A DNA stretch of 64,000 nt from Acetobacter pasteurianus subsp. pasteurianus LMG 1262 = NBRC 106471 (GCF_000285275.1 NZ_CADO01000067.1:62001-126000), one strand, 5' to 3'; positions 31,274-40,637 are shown, numbered from the stretch's first letter. Notes: a model not told the origin generated them from the letters alone. Numbers and translations: made by a program.

Positions 31274-31882
31274 TTATGCCGCGTTCAACTGGGCTTCAGC
31301 GAATTCATAATTCGCCAGCTTGTCCAGGAAGTTGGTGACGTAGTCCGGACGACGGTTGCGGAAGTCCAGGTAGTAGGAATGTTCCCACACATCCACGGTC
31401 AGCAGAGCCTTGCCCTGGCCTTCGGCCAGCGGGTTGGTGCCGTTGGGGGTTTTGGTGATGGCCAGCTTACCATCCTTACCCAGAACCAGCCATGCCCAGC
31501 CAGAACCGAACTGAGAAACAGCAGCCTTGCGGAATTCTTCCTTGAAGGTGTCAATGCTGCCGAAATCGCTGGCAATTTTTGCAGCCAGCTTTTCTGGCAT
31601 AACACCGCCGTTGGGGGAGAGGCAGTTCCAGAAGAAGGAGTGGTTCCAATGCTGGCCGGCATTGTTGAACAGGCCCGTAAGGTCTGCTTTGCCGTGAGCT
31701 GCCAGAATGATTTCTTCCAAAGACTTGCCCTGAAATTCGGGCTTGTCTTCCAGCAGCTTGTTCAGGGTGTTGACGTAGGCCAGATGATGCTTGCCATGAT
31801 GGTATTCAAGCGTTTCCGGGCACATGCCACGTGGGGCCAGTGCGGTGGGAGCAAAGGGGAGGGCAGGCAGTTCAAAAGCCAT
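31274..31882 (-). CDS. sodB: Superoxide dismutase, Fe/Mn family (iron-type features)
   Basis: Cytoplasmic superoxide dismutase, 202 aa. Ligand-bearing segments are visible: EYHHGKHHLAYV (first His ligand), AGQHWNHSFFWNCLSP (second His; the Gln in AGQHWNH and the FFWNCLSP form favour the iron type) and VDVWEHSYYLDFRN (Asp and His ligands). The ATG at 31882 starts a standard N-terminus (MAFELPALPF); the 51 upstream in-frame codons are not SOD-like. It is a single gene, divergent from the squalene-synthase-like gene at 32077. Confidence 0.95.
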   Translation of the reverse strand: MAFELPALPFAPTALAPRGMCPETLEYHHGKHHLAYVNTLNKLLEDKPEFQGKSLEEIILAAHGKADLTGLFNNAGQHWNHSFFWNCLSPNGGVMPEKLAAKIASDFGSIDTFKEEFRKAAVSQFGSGWAWLVLGKDGKLAITKTPNGTNPLAEGQGKALLTVDVWEHSYYLDFRNRRPDYVTNFLDKLANYEFAEAQLNAA

Positions 31883-32076
31883 TTTAATACTCCGTATTCT
31901 AAAGGCGGGGCGTGTGAGGGAACACACCTGAGTTCCAGAGCTATGGGCGCGGGGCAGATGCGTCAAGGGAAAGGCGCATGACAAGTGCCTTGCGCAGCCA
32001 TACTCACGGAAACTTGCCTTGCCAGTAGGGCGCACAATAAGGGCCTTCCGTTAGGAAAGCGGGATTATTCAAACGC

Positions 32077-32931
32077 ATGAACCATGCACAGGTTTCCCGC
32101 ATATCAAGCCACGTTAGGGTTAGGGAGATACTGGGGTTAATGGCACGGCAGAAACATCAGCCTCTTGTAATGGAGGTGCAAAAAGCTGTGCAGGCAGACC
32201 CGGACCGGGCGCTGTGCCTGTGGTTTTTGCCTTCATCTGTGCGTGATGCCGCTTATGTTCTTCTGGCTTTCCATAACGAGCTGATTCGCGCTTTGGCCCC
32301 GGCACGTTCTGCTGCCATGGCAGGGCCAATGGCTGGGTATATTCGCCTGCAATGGTGGCGAGAGGTGCTGGAGGAGCAACGCAAGCCAGAGCACGTTCTG
32401 GCGCCAGCAATCATGGCGCTTGTACAATCTGGCCAATTACAGCGCGAAACTTGCCTGAAAATGATTGCTGCCCGGGAAATAGAACTGGAACCCACGCAAG
32501 ACGTAGAGCGCTGGATGCAGATGATGCGAGATGGTGCGGGTGCTTTCCAGCAAGCTATCGGAGAACTGCTAGGTGTGCAGGATGCAGTGACACTGCAACG
32601 TTTGGCCGCTGGAGGAGCAGCTTATGGGGCAGGCACCATGTTGCGGCATTGGCCATTGCTTGCGGGAAGTGGCCGTTTCTTGTTTCCCGGCACGCAGGAA
32701 CAATTAAGTCAGGTTGGAAAGACATTTCTGCAAGAATGTCATTTTAAGGCTTTGGAGCCGCGCTGCCGTAAAGCTGCGTTACCAGCCGTATTGGCAAAGC
32801 GTGATCTGGCGCGTGGGAGCGAACAAGCTGGCCTGCCCCGCGGAATAGGGGACAGGCTTGCTGTGTGTCGCGCTGGTATTCAGGCGTCGTTAGCGACAAT
32901 TTTTTCCATAACGCCAATCAGAACCGAATAA
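32077..32931 (+). CDS. Squalene/phytoene-synthase-fold protein, NDUFAF6-like, without catalytic aspartates
   Basis: The all-helical squalene/phytoene synthase fold is recognisable: RALCLWFLPSSVRDAAYVLLAF, then GYIRLQWWREVLEE. The first aspartate-rich motif of true synthases (DxxxD) is replaced by HNELIRA at residues 66-72, and the second motif region (about 183-192) reads YGAGTMLRHW, also without the acidic pair. Such proteins resemble NDUFAF6, a complex I assembly factor, more than an enzyme. Length 284 aa. An ATG at 32140 is an alternative start. The 3' end overlaps the opposing dehydrogenase gene by 52 bases, so the true stop region deserves checking. Confidence 0.75.
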   Translation: MNHAQVSRISSHVRVREILGLMARQKHQPLVMEVQKAVQADPDRALCLWFLPSSVRDAAYVLLAFHNELIRALAPARSAAMAGPMAGYIRLQWWREVLEEQRKPEHVLAPAIMALVQSGQLQRETCLKMIAAREIELEPTQDVERWMQMMRDGAGAFQQAIGELLGVQDAVTLQRLAAGGAAYGAGTMLRHWPLLAGSGRFLFPGTQEQLSQVGKTFLQECHFKALEPRCRKAALPAVLAKRDLARGSEQAGLPRGIGDRLAVCRAGIQASLATIFSITPIRTE

Positions 32932-33755
32932 TCAGCATCTTCTGCCGCGCGGCGGGCAAGAGAAAGCTGTTGTGTTACAGCAGCTAAAGTTGGTGCGGGC
33001 ACGGCCAGACGTGCTGCGGCATCCATGAGCAGGCGCATGTCTTTTTGCATCAGACGGGCAGGGAACTGGGGAGAGAAATCTCCAGCCTTGGCCATCTTGA
33101 TCTTGCGCTTGTGGTGCGGGGAAATCACAGCCATTTCATCCAGCGCATCAAAAAGCATGGAGCGATCCAGCCCAGCGGCCAAGCCGTAAGCTATGCCTTC
33201 TGCCACAGCAGCCAAACCGGCCCCCATAATGCCATTGATAACCAGTTTGAGGCGCGCGCCGCTACCAGATGGTCCGGCATGAATGGTAATGCGGCCAATT
33301 TTATCAAAAATGGGCTGGGCGCGCGCAATAGCGGCATCATCCCCACCGGCGAGAATGACCAGATTGGCAGATTCTGCCTCCGGTGTACTGCCAGATACAG
33401 GGCAGTCTATGACGCAGATATTTTTTTCCTGCCCAGCCTTTTGCAGGGCATCTGCGGCTTCTGGAGAAACAGAGCTGGTGTTCAGCAGCAAACCATCTGC
33501 CTTTATGCCAGCCAGAACACCCTGTGGACCATACATACTGGCGGCAAGGGCTTCATCATCTGGTACGCAGGCCAGAACAATATCTGCCTTGTTGGCAACT
33601 TCTGCTGGAGTGGGCAAAAAATGGGTTACGCCATCACCACCCTTGCCAGAAGGCGTATAGGCAAGAGTGGCGTATCCAGCTTTTTCAAGATGCGCGGCCA
33701 TGCGGCTGGCCATGGCACCAAACCCAATAAAACCGATTGTCTGCTGAGTTGTCAT
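32880..33755 (-). CDS. NAD(P)-dependent 3-hydroxyisobutyrate dehydrogenase-family enzyme
   Basis: A 291-aa beta-hydroxyacid dehydrogenase. The Rossmann motif is IGFIGFGAMASRMAAHLEKAGY at the N-terminus; the substrate motif is DCPVSGSTPEAES (consensus D-x-P-V-S-G), and the catalytic lysine lies in GARLKLVINGIMGAG. The helical C-terminal domain contains the usual KDMRLLMDAA. Possible substrates include 3-hydroxyisobutyrate, tartronate semialdehyde and glyoxylate-type compounds; I cannot choose. The gene converges on and overlaps the squalene-synthase-like gene. Confidence 0.88.
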   Translation of the reverse strand: MTTQQTIGFIGFGAMASRMAAHLEKAGYATLAYTPSGKGGDGVTHFLPTPAEVANKADIVLACVPDDEALAASMYGPQGVLAGIKADGLLLNTSSVSPEAADALQKAGQEKNICVIDCPVSGSTPEAESANLVILAGGDDAAIARAQPIFDKIGRITIHAGPSGSGARLKLVINGIMGAGLAAVAEGIAYGLAAGLDRSMLFDALDEMAVISPHHKRKIKMAKAGDFSPQFPARLMQKDMRLLMDAAARLAVPAPTLAAVTQQLSLARRAAEDADYSVLIGVMEKIVANDA

Positions 33756-33980
33756 GCTGAATGAACCTTCTTGTTTGTATTAACAGAATTATAAACCTGA
33801 ATAACAAGATATGTCTTGGGCAGGTTTGGGGGATGCTGTTCGCGTTTACGTGTCTGGGTGTTGCGTAATTTGTTACGATTGCACAGTATTCTTGCGCAAT
33901 AAGGCTGATTTTGTAAGGGTAATCCTGCACTCAGCATGAAGCGGCTGCGGTGCTTTAAACAGTGGAGAGCAGAAAACCCC

Positions 33981-34601
33981 ATGCCATCGCCTACCTCAGA
34001 CCAAAGTCGGCGGTTTCGCCTTTCTCCCCTTACGCGGCAGGTGTTGCTGTATGTGTTGTTCATGCTGCCTGCCGTATCTTATCTGGCAGGTGCTTTTTCG
34101 GGTGATCTGGGGCCAAACCCATTCAAGACATGCTTGCATGAATTCGGGCGGTATGCGTTTCGGTTTTTGCTTGTTTCACTTATGATTTCGCCGCTCAAAC
34201 GGTTTTTAAAAATTGATTTAATGGTTTACCGTCGCCCGCTCGGTCTGCTGGCTTTCAGTTACGCGGCTTTGCATGTGACTCTTTATTTCTGGTGGGCACG
34301 TGGGTTTGATATCCAGCGGATATGGAAAGACTTTTTAACGCGGCCATTCCTCACATTCGGGTTGATCGCTTTTTCTATTCTGGTGGTTCTGGCGGCAACA
34401 TCCACGCGCAAATCCATCATCCGGTTGGGTAAAAAATGGGCGCGTTTGCATCGTCTGGTTTATGTTGCCATGGTTCTGGCGTGTATCCATTACGCCATTG
34501 CATTCAAGCAGTGGTACATTGAACCTTTTGTATATGCAGCCGTGGCGGCATGTGTGCTGGGTTTGCGGTTTGTGCCAAAGCCCGGGCTTAAAAAATCCTG
34601 A
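33981..34601 (+). CDS. msrQ: MsrQ-type haem membrane subunit (ferric reductase-like domain)
   Basis: Six-helix membrane protein delivering electrons from the quinone pool to the periplasmic methionine-sulfoxide reductase MsrP. Typical segments: NPFKTCLHEFGRYAF (haem His), YRRPLGLLAFSYAALHVTLYF, and KKWARLHRLVYVAMVLACIHY with two further haem His residues. The start at 33981 (206 aa) gives a typical length; an ATG at 33936 is possible. There is no msrP next to it, although msrP usually precedes msrQ. Confidence 0.88.
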   Translation: MPSPTSDQSRRFRLSPLTRQVLLYVLFMLPAVSYLAGAFSGDLGPNPFKTCLHEFGRYAFRFLLVSLMISPLKRFLKIDLMVYRRPLGLLAFSYAALHVTLYFWWARGFDIQRIWKDFLTRPFLTFGLIAFSILVVLAATSTRKSIIRLGKKWARLHRLVYVAMVLACIHYAIAFKQWYIEPFVYAAVAACVLGLRFVPKPGLKKS

Positions 34602-34604
34602 AAT

Positions 34605-34640
34605 AAAAAGGAGGCATGAATTTTCTCATGCCTCCTTTTT
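34605..34640. terminator. Bidirectional terminator between msrQ and the SulP gene
   Basis: A perfect 15-bp stem (AAAAAGGAGGCATGA and its complement) with a six-base loop and A/T ends lies between the two converging genes. Confidence 0.9.
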
Positions 34641-34666
34641 CAATGTCATTGTGCTTTGTAAAATAT

Positions 34667-36124
34667 TTAGGCCAGTAATGTATCATGGCCTAGAGAGGCC
34701 AGAAGTTTTTCTGCGCGTTGATCTGCATGAATAATGGAAACTGTTTTTCCGCGTACCTTCAGGCGAGATGCAATTTTTTCCAGTGCGTCTGCAGCGCTGA
34801 TATCCCAGATATGTGCGTCTTCAAGATCAATCACGATGTTTGAAGCGGTATCCTGAAAATCCACGGCATCGGCAAGAACACTGGCAGAGGCAAAGAACAG
34901 TTGCCCATGCACGTAATAGGTGCGGGTGTTGCTGTTTTCTGAAAACGTGCTGCTTACCTGAACAAGTTTCATAACCTGAAAAGAGAAAAACAACCCATTC
35001 AGCAGCACGCCACAGGCCACACCAGCTGCCAGATCATGCGTTAACACCACGACCAGAACAGTCGCCAGCATAACGGTGGAAGAAAGGCGAGGGTGCTTTA
35101 CCAGATCACGCAGGGAGGACCATGAAAATGTGCTGACAGACACCATAATCATAATGGCCACCAAAGCAGCAACAGGCACTTGGGCTACAAAGCGATGCAG
35201 CACAACCAGCAACAGCAGCAAAAATGCCCCAGCCGTAAAGGTGGAAAGCCGACCACGCCCGCCATAACGCAGGTTGCCAACTGTCTGCCCAATCATGCCG
35301 CAACCGGCCATGCCGCCAAACAGCCCCACCATGATGTTGGAAAAACCAAGCCCGGTGCATTCCATACGTTTGTTGCTGTGTGTGTCTGTTAATTCATCCA
35401 CCACAGTCGCTGTCATGAGGGATTCCAGAAGCCCCACCATGGCCATGGCAAATGCGTAAGGCAGCACAATTTTAAAAGTTTCTGCTGAAAAAGGCACATC
35501 TGGCAAAGTCAGATGTGGCAGGCCAGAAGGTAGATCTCCCAGATCAGACACCACATGCACAGGCATGGGAACCGCAAAGGTAATGCCTGTAAGCACAAGA
35601 ATGCAGATTAAAGGGGAAGGCACAGCCGTGGTAACGCGCGGCAGGAGGTAAACAATAGCTAACCCCAGCGCGATAAGCGCATAAGTATGCCACGTAACAT
35701 GCAGCATCTGCGGCACCTGCGCAGAAAAGATAAGAATGCCCAGCGCGTTTACAAACCCGGTTTCCACCTCGCGCGAGACAAAGCGCATCATGCTTTGCAA
35801 ACGCAGCAAACCGAAAATAATCTGGAATGCACCAGCTAGCAGTGTCGCCAGCAGCAGATATTGCAGGCCGTGGCTATGCACCAGTTCTGCCGCCACCAGA
35901 GCAACAGACCCCGCAGCCCCGGAAATCATGCCCGGCCTGCCGCCCGTAATGGCAATGGCAATACTGATAACAAATGAGGCAAACAGCCCCACAGAGGGCG
36001 CAACCCCAGCCACATAAGAAAAAGCGATAACTTCTGGAATAAGTGCAAAAGTGCCCACCATGCCGGCCAGAACATTGCGGACGGGCTGGTCTGTCCATTC
36101 ATGAATATAGGTTTTAACTGTCAC
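34667..36124 (-). CDS. SulP-family anion transporter with STAS domain
   Basis: Polytopic inner-membrane carrier of the SulP/SLC26 family (sulfate, bicarbonate or other anions) with a C-terminal cytoplasmic STAS domain (about residues 390-485, including NIVIDLEDAHIWDISAADALEK). The entry NVLAGMVGTFALIPEVIAFSYVAG and the later TATVVDELTDTHSNKRMECTGLGFSNIMVG are family marks. Later in the membrane part is GGMAGCGMIGQTVGNLRYGGRGRLST, seen in close homologues. The GTG at 36124 is chosen since the protein then begins MTVKTYIHEW just before the first helix; the ATG at 36262 adds 46 unlikely residues. The transported ion is not shown by the sequence. Confidence 0.87.
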   Translation of the reverse strand: MTVKTYIHEWTDQPVRNVLAGMVGTFALIPEVIAFSYVAGVAPSVGLFASFVISIAIAITGGRPGMISGAAGSVALVAAELVHSHGLQYLLLATLLAGAFQIIFGLLRLQSMMRFVSREVETGFVNALGILIFSAQVPQMLHVTWHTYALIALGLAIVYLLPRVTTAVPSPLICILVLTGITFAVPMPVHVVSDLGDLPSGLPHLTLPDVPFSAETFKIVLPYAFAMAMVGLLESLMTATVVDELTDTHSNKRMECTGLGFSNIMVGLFGGMAGCGMIGQTVGNLRYGGRGRLSTFTAGAFLLLLLVVLHRFVAQVPVAALVAIMIMVSVSTFSWSSLRDLVKHPRLSSTVMLATVLVVVLTHDLAAGVACGVLLNGLFFSFQVMKLVQVSSTFSENSNTRTYYVHGQLFFASASVLADAVDFQDTASNIVIDLEDAHIWDISAADALEKIASRLKVRGKTVSIIHADQRAEKLLASLGHDTLLA

Positions 36125-36308
36125 GAGAAACCGGGTGTCCCTTGGTTGAGTGTGAGAAGGCGCATTAATCGGGCACCAAAAGCGTTTCGGGGCAGGAAAG
36201 ACTTTTGAGGCATTATTTGCAAGATATACATGCCTTATGGGGGATATCCTACCGCGCGACATGGATAAGATGATTGTGCTCTGTGTGGCAGCGTTTTATG
36301 CGTGACGC

Positions 36309-37496
36309 ATGGTTTCTCCTTCTTCCTCTCCTCTTGTCTGGATTCTGGCTGGTGAGGCCAGCGGCGATGTTTTGGGTGCACGCCTTATGCATGCCTTGCG
36401 TGCCCGCGTGCCCAATATGCGCTTTGCAGGCGTGGGGGGCGTGCGTATGCAGGAGGAAGGGCTGGTCAGCCTGTTTCCCATGCGGGATCTGGCCGTTATG
36501 GGGCTGGTGGAAGTTTTACCCCGCGTGCGCCAGCTTTCTGCCCGGTTGGATGAAGCCGCGCAGGATATTGCAGCGCAAAAGCCTGATTTGGTGATCACCA
36601 TAGATAGTCCCGGCTTTGCCCTCCGGCTTCTTAAAAAAATAAGCGGTTTGGGCATTGCCCGTGTGCATTATGTGGCACCGCAGGTTTGGGCATGGCGCCA
36701 GAAAAGGGTGAAGGAATTTCCCGGCCTGTGGGAAGAATTGCTGTGCCTTTTGCCGTTTGAGGAAAAGTTTTTTGGCAAGCACGGCCTAAAAACCCGCTTT
36801 GTAGGGCACCCGGTTTTGCAATCTGGCGCCAAGGATGGAGATGCGGCCCGCTTTCGTGCCCGGCATGGGTTGCCAGATAGCGCCAAGATACTTGTGCTCA
36901 TGCCCGGTAGCCGCCGCTCAGAAGCGCCGCGCTTGCTGCCAGTTTTTGGCCAGATGTTGCGCCTGCTTAAAACATCCATGCCAGACGTGGTGCCCGTGGT
37001 GCCGGTTTCTCCGGTTGTGGCGAGTGTTGTGGAGCGTGCCACGCAGGATTGGCCTATAAAGCCTGTTATTGTCACAGATATTCATGACAAGCATGATGCG
37101 TTTGCTGCTGCCGGGGCTGCGTTAACCAAATCTGGCACATCTACGTTGGAACTCGCTTTGGCTGGAGTACCAATGGCTGTGACGTATCGGGTTAACCCCA
37201 TAACGGCCTTTTTTGCCCGTCGGCTTATTAAAGTGCCATTTGTGGCTATGGTGAATTTGTTGGCAGGCCGTGCTGTTGTGCCTGAACTTTTGCAGGAACA
37301 GTGCCGCGCAGATGTGCTGGCGCATGAAGTGCAGATTCTGTTTGAAAATACAGCTGTGGCACAGGCTCAGAAACAGGCCTTTGCTACGGTTTTGCACGGG
37401 CTGGAAGGGCCACAGGGCCAACTGCCAGCCGATGCCGCAGCAGAAGCTGTTCTGGAGGTTCTTAACCGTAAAAATACGGCTAAGACACTCGGCTAA
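36309..37496 (+). CDS. lpxB: Lipid-A-disaccharide synthase
   Basis: Inverting GT19 enzyme joining UDP-2,3-diacylglucosamine and lipid X at the inner membrane. N-terminal GEASGDVLGARLM, then FAGVGGVRMQEEG, ITIDSPGFALRLLKK, YVAPQVWAWRQKR, PFEEKFF and FVGHPV are the standard LpxB landmarks; SGTSTLELALAGVPM closes the donor domain. The 395-aa length is normal. The usual neighbours (lpxD, fabZ, lpxA) are not in this window, so here lpxB stands alone. It converges on hisI with only six bases between stops. Confidence 0.95.
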   Translation: MVSPSSSPLVWILAGEASGDVLGARLMHALRARVPNMRFAGVGGVRMQEEGLVSLFPMRDLAVMGLVEVLPRVRQLSARLDEAAQDIAAQKPDLVITIDSPGFALRLLKKISGLGIARVHYVAPQVWAWRQKRVKEFPGLWEELLCLLPFEEKFFGKHGLKTRFVGHPVLQSGAKDGDAARFRARHGLPDSAKILVLMPGSRRSEAPRLLPVFGQMLRLLKTSMPDVVPVVPVSPVVASVVERATQDWPIKPVIVTDIHDKHDAFAAAGAALTKSGTSTLELALAGVPMAVTYRVNPITAFFARRLIKVPFVAMVNLLAGRAVVPELLQEQCRADVLAHEVQILFENTAVAQAQKQAFATVLHGLEGPQGQLPADAAAEAVLEVLNRKNTAKTLG

Positions 37497-37502
37497 ACGT
37501 GT

Positions 37503-37922
37503 TTAGTTGTGTTTGTGATAAAGCTGGTTGGGGTCAATTTCCGGCTTTGTCAGTTCTTTCAGGCCATCTGGCGTAAAGGCGCGGTAAAAGCAGCTACGGC
37601 GGCCCGTGTGGCATGCCACACCAATCTGGTTCACCAGCACAAGTACGGCATCGGCATCGCAATCCAGCCGAGCTTCAATAAGATGCTGGATCTGGCCAGA
37701 TGTTTCGCCCTTGCGCCAAAGCTTCTGGCGGCTGCGGGAGTAATAGCAGACGCGCCCGGTTTCCAATGTTTCACGCAGGGCTTCACGCGTCATCCATGCA
37801 ATCATCAGCACTTCGCCGGTATCGTGCTGCTGGGCAATGGCAGCTACCAGGCCAGAGGCATCAAATTTTACAACATCCAGCATGGCATCCAGCTCTGCCG
37901 CTGGCGGGGCAATATAAGTCAT
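37503..37922 (-). CDS. hisI: Phosphoribosyl-AMP cyclohydrolase
   Basis: Third step of histidine synthesis, opening the purine ring of phosphoribosyl-AMP. Visible: VLMIAWMTREALRETLETG, YYSRSRQKLWRKGETSGQ, the zinc and magnesium site DCDADAVLVLVNQ, and the cysteine motif ACHTGRRSCFYR. The 139-aa length is that of the single-domain enzyme with no HisE fusion. Its ATG overlaps the ygfZ stop by four bases, so it is translated from the same transcript. Confidence 0.94.
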   Translation of the reverse strand: MTYIAPPAAELDAMLDVVKFDASGLVAAIAQQHDTGEVLMIAWMTREALRETLETGRVCYYSRSRQKLWRKGETSGQIQHLIEARLDCDADAVLVLVNQIGVACHTGRRSCFYRAFTPDGLKELTKPEIDPNQLYHKHN

Positions 37923-38794
37923 GATTTTTCCGTAGGATTAGAATCAGAAGGTGTTTGAGGTTTAAGTGCAGCTTCCAGCCAAGCAGGCAGGCGCACGACC
38001 AGCGGATGTGCAGCACAGGTTAGTTGGTTATTGGCAGCATCTGTTTTGAGTAATGCCAACCCAACATGATCTTGGGATGAACGAAGCGTGCCTACCTCTA
38101 CACCATCGCACAGCACGGGTGTTCCGGGTGCGGGGAGTGGAGATGTGGCTGCAACAGGCATCAGGCGGCGTTTTGCCAGTGTGCGGTAATGCATACGAGC
38201 AGTTACTTCCTGGCCCATATAGCAGCCTTTTTTCCAAGATACGCCCCCGAGCAGATCCAGATTGGCTTCGGCTGCCAGAGTGCGGCCAACCTCGCAATCC
38301 TGCACACCATCAGGCAGGCCCAGCACCAAGCGGTGCAGATTATAGTCCTGCTCTGTAGCGGTTATGGGGGTATCTGGCGCGGCATCAATCAGCCGCCACC
38401 CGGCTTCTTCTAACCGAGGGTCCCGAAAACTGATAGCGTTTTCCAACACACTGTCCGGCGGTGGGTTTCCCCATGCGACATGCACGGGCAGAGCCGTGAT
38501 ATCTAGCTGAACATCAGAGCGCAGACGGAAGCGTTGGAGAGTGGTCTTTAGGTTTTCCGCCTGTTCTGTGGCGCAATCTAGCAGCAGGCAGGTATCATCG
38601 GGGTCTGAAACCACAAAAAAGTCTGCTTGCCAGCGGCCCTGAGGTGTCAGGCAGGCACTCCATGTAGCGTCTCCCGGTTCCAGTGCTGCAATGTCTGCCG
38701 TTACCAGACCTTGCAGAAAACGCACGCGGTCAGCGCCAGAAATCTTGAGAACCGTGCGGTTTTCAAGCCGGGTCATATGTGTTGGGGAAGGCAT
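37919..38794 (-). CDS. ygfZ: Folate-binding YgfZ/GcvT-like protein (Fe-S cluster maintenance)
   Basis: Tetrahydrofolate-binding protein related to GcvT, needed for repair or assembly of certain Fe-S enzymes (IBA57 in mitochondria). The family signature KGCYMGQEVTAR is present near residue 190, followed by the RTLAKRRL segment. N-terminal VLKISGADRVRFLQGLVTADI is the folate-domain start. 291 aa. hisI is overlapped at the end, an arrangement suggestive of a two-gene operon without an obvious pathway link. Confidence 0.87.
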   Translation of the reverse strand: MPSPTHMTRLENRTVLKISGADRVRFLQGLVTADIAALEPGDATWSACLTPQGRWQADFFVVSDPDDTCLLLDCATEQAENLKTTLQRFRLRSDVQLDITALPVHVAWGNPPPDSVLENAISFRDPRLEEAGWRLIDAAPDTPITATEQDYNLHRLVLGLPDGVQDCEVGRTLAAEANLDLLGGVSWKKGCYMGQEVTARMHYRTLAKRRLMPVAATSPLPAPGTPVLCDGVEVGTLRSSQDHVGLALLKTDAANNQLTCAAHPLVVRLPAWLEAALKPQTPSDSNPTEKS

Positions 38795-38876
38795 TTACAT
38801 TCTCCCATAAAAGAAAAAGGTTTCCCGTAGGAAGATAGAGGGCTTTTGGGGTAAGGAACAGAAACTGTTCAAAACC

Positions 38877-40637
38877 TTACTGGCTTAAGGCAGAAAACAC
38901 ATCGCCTTCTGTCGGAAGATTGCGAATATGTGTGCGATGCCACAGAGCATAAAACAAAAGTGCCCATGCGGCCGCACCCGTTCTGCGGTTATCTGCTGCG
39001 CGAAACAGGGCTTTTACACGGTCTGGCCGGGCAATTTCTGCAATACATTCCTGCCGCGCCACCAAGTCACCAAGATGAGCACCTTGCTGCCTGATCCATG
39101 TGCCAATCGGCACGGTAAAGCCTTGCTTGGGGGCAAAGGGGCGTGCGGCAGAATTGTGTTGCTGCAACCATTTGCGCAAAAGCCATTTTCCCTTGCCATC
39201 ACGCAGGCGCATGGAATCGGGCAGGCGCCATGCTGTTTGGGCCACAACGGGGTCTAGCAACGGTGTGCGGCCTTCTAGCCCATGTGCCATCAGGCATCGA
39301 TCCAGCTTGATAAGCAGATCATTTGGCAACCATTCCGCAATATCTACAGCTTGCAGGCGTGAAAGTGGCGTTGCGGCATCTGCAGCGGCCATTTCTGCAG
39401 CGGCTATGCCATCCCGCCAATGGGCTGGGTGCTGGCGCAGAATATTCATGTTGTCAAAAATACCGCGCCGCCACATGCGCCGCTTGCCTTTCCACCACGG
39501 GCGGCTGGCAGAGCGATAACGCCCATAGCCACAAAACAGTTCATCTCCCCCTTCGCCAGAGAGAATAACGGTTACATCCTGTGCTGCTTTTTGGGCCAAA
39601 AACCATGTGGGAATAATGGCGTAATCTGCAACCGGATCATCCATACAGGCCACAATGGCTGGCAGGTGCTGCCACACCATATCTGCGGTAATGCGCAAGG
39701 TTTCATGTTTGGCGCGGGCATGTTGGGCTAAGGCATTGGCAGCTTCTGCTTCATCTGCGGCACCGGGGGCATCAAAAATGGCGGTCCATGTGCGCAAGGG
39801 CGTGGTGCGGGGTAGGCGGCTCATGGCTGTTAGCAGGCAGGCACTATCTATGCCGCCAGAAAGAAACAGCCCAAAAGGCACATCAGAACGTTCATGCGCA
39901 TGCACGCTGTCCATCAAGGCTGCATCAAGATAGTTCAGGGCCTCAGCTTCAGAAGTGAAAAAAGGAGCGTGGGACGGAATGGGGGATTGCCGTTGCCTGT
40001 CCAGAATACGCCCTTGGTTGATGCGCAGAGTTTCCCCCGGCATGATACGCTGAATACCGGGAAAAATTGTTTCCCACCCTGTGGTGAACTGCAGTTGCAG
40101 CAGTTCATCGCGCACAGCAGGCGCAATGGCGCGCGGGGCAAGCCCCGAGGCAATTAAAGGCGCGGGTTCGGAGGCAAAGGCAATGCCGCCTGAAAATTCG
40201 GTAAAATAAAGAGGTTTGATCCCAAACGGATCGCGCGAGAGCAGGAGTTCCTGCTGGGCTTTATCGTACAGGCCAATAGCATACATGCCGCGCAGCCCGC
40301 GGGTATAGGTGCAGCCGTTACGCTCCCACAAAAGCAGAGGAGATTCACAATCACTTCCGGTCTGGAAATGCTCTGGCCCGATCTGTCGGCGAATTTGCGG
40401 GTCGTTATAGATTTCACCATTGGCAACAAGCGTGCCATCGCCACTGGTTAAGGGTTGGTCTCCACCTTCCAGATCAATAATGGCAAGGCGTGTATGCACC
40501 ATATCGGCACGGCCCAACCGGGCAATATGCACACCATTGGGGCCACGATGGCCCAAGGCCTGCGCCATACGTTCCAGAACCGATTCGGAACATGGCTGCG
40601 TGCCGGGCGTATAAATCAGCCCCCCAATGCCACACAT
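38877..40637 (-). CDS. asnB: Asparagine synthase (glutamine-hydrolysing)
   Basis: A 586-aa two-domain enzyme. Class II amidotransferase domain: Cys2 nucleophile in MCGIGG, HRGPNG, and TRLAIIDLEGGDQPL, ANGEIYN. Synthetase domain: the ATP loop FLSGGIDSACLL, DPVADYA, ILSGEGGDELFCGYGRY. Paralogues of AsnB often amidate sugars or other metabolites in polysaccharide clusters. This one directly follows a GT4 gene with adjoining stop and start codons (TAA ATG). It is therefore the third gene of a GT9-GT4-asnB operon, and its substrate may be a surface sugar rather than aspartate. Confidence 0.88.
   Translation of the reverse strand: MCGIGGLIYTPGTQPCSESVLERMAQALGHRGPNGVHIARLGRADMVHTRLAIIDLEGGDQPLTSGDGTLVANGEIYNDPQIRRQIGPEHFQTGSDCESPLLLWERNGCTYTRGLRGMYAIGLYDKAQQELLLSRDPFGIKPLYFTEFSGGIAFASEPAPLIASGLAPRAIAPAVRDELLQLQFTTGWETIFPGIQRIMPGETLRINQGRILDRQRQSPIPSHAPFFTSEAEALNYLDAALMDSVHAHERSDVPFGLFLSGGIDSACLLTAMSRLPRTTPLRTWTAIFDAPGAADEAEAANALAQHARAKHETLRITADMVWQHLPAIVACMDDPVADYAIIPTWFLAQKAAQDVTVILSGEGGDELFCGYGRYRSASRPWWKGKRRMWRRGIFDNMNILRQHPAHWRDGIAAAEMAAADAATPLSRLQAVDIAEWLPNDLLIKLDRCLMAHGLEGRTPLLDPVVAQTAWRLPDSMRLRDGKGKWLLRKWLQQHNSAARPFAPKQGFTVPIGTWIRQQGAHLGDLVARQECIAEIARPDRVKALFRAADNRRTGAAAWALLFYALWHRTHIRNLPTEGDVFSALSQ

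Noticed and set aside
37490-37505. Palindrome CTAAACGTGTTTAG at the lpxB and hisI stop codons as a terminator
   Set aside because: The stem is only six base pairs with a two-base loop and no T run; too weak to call.
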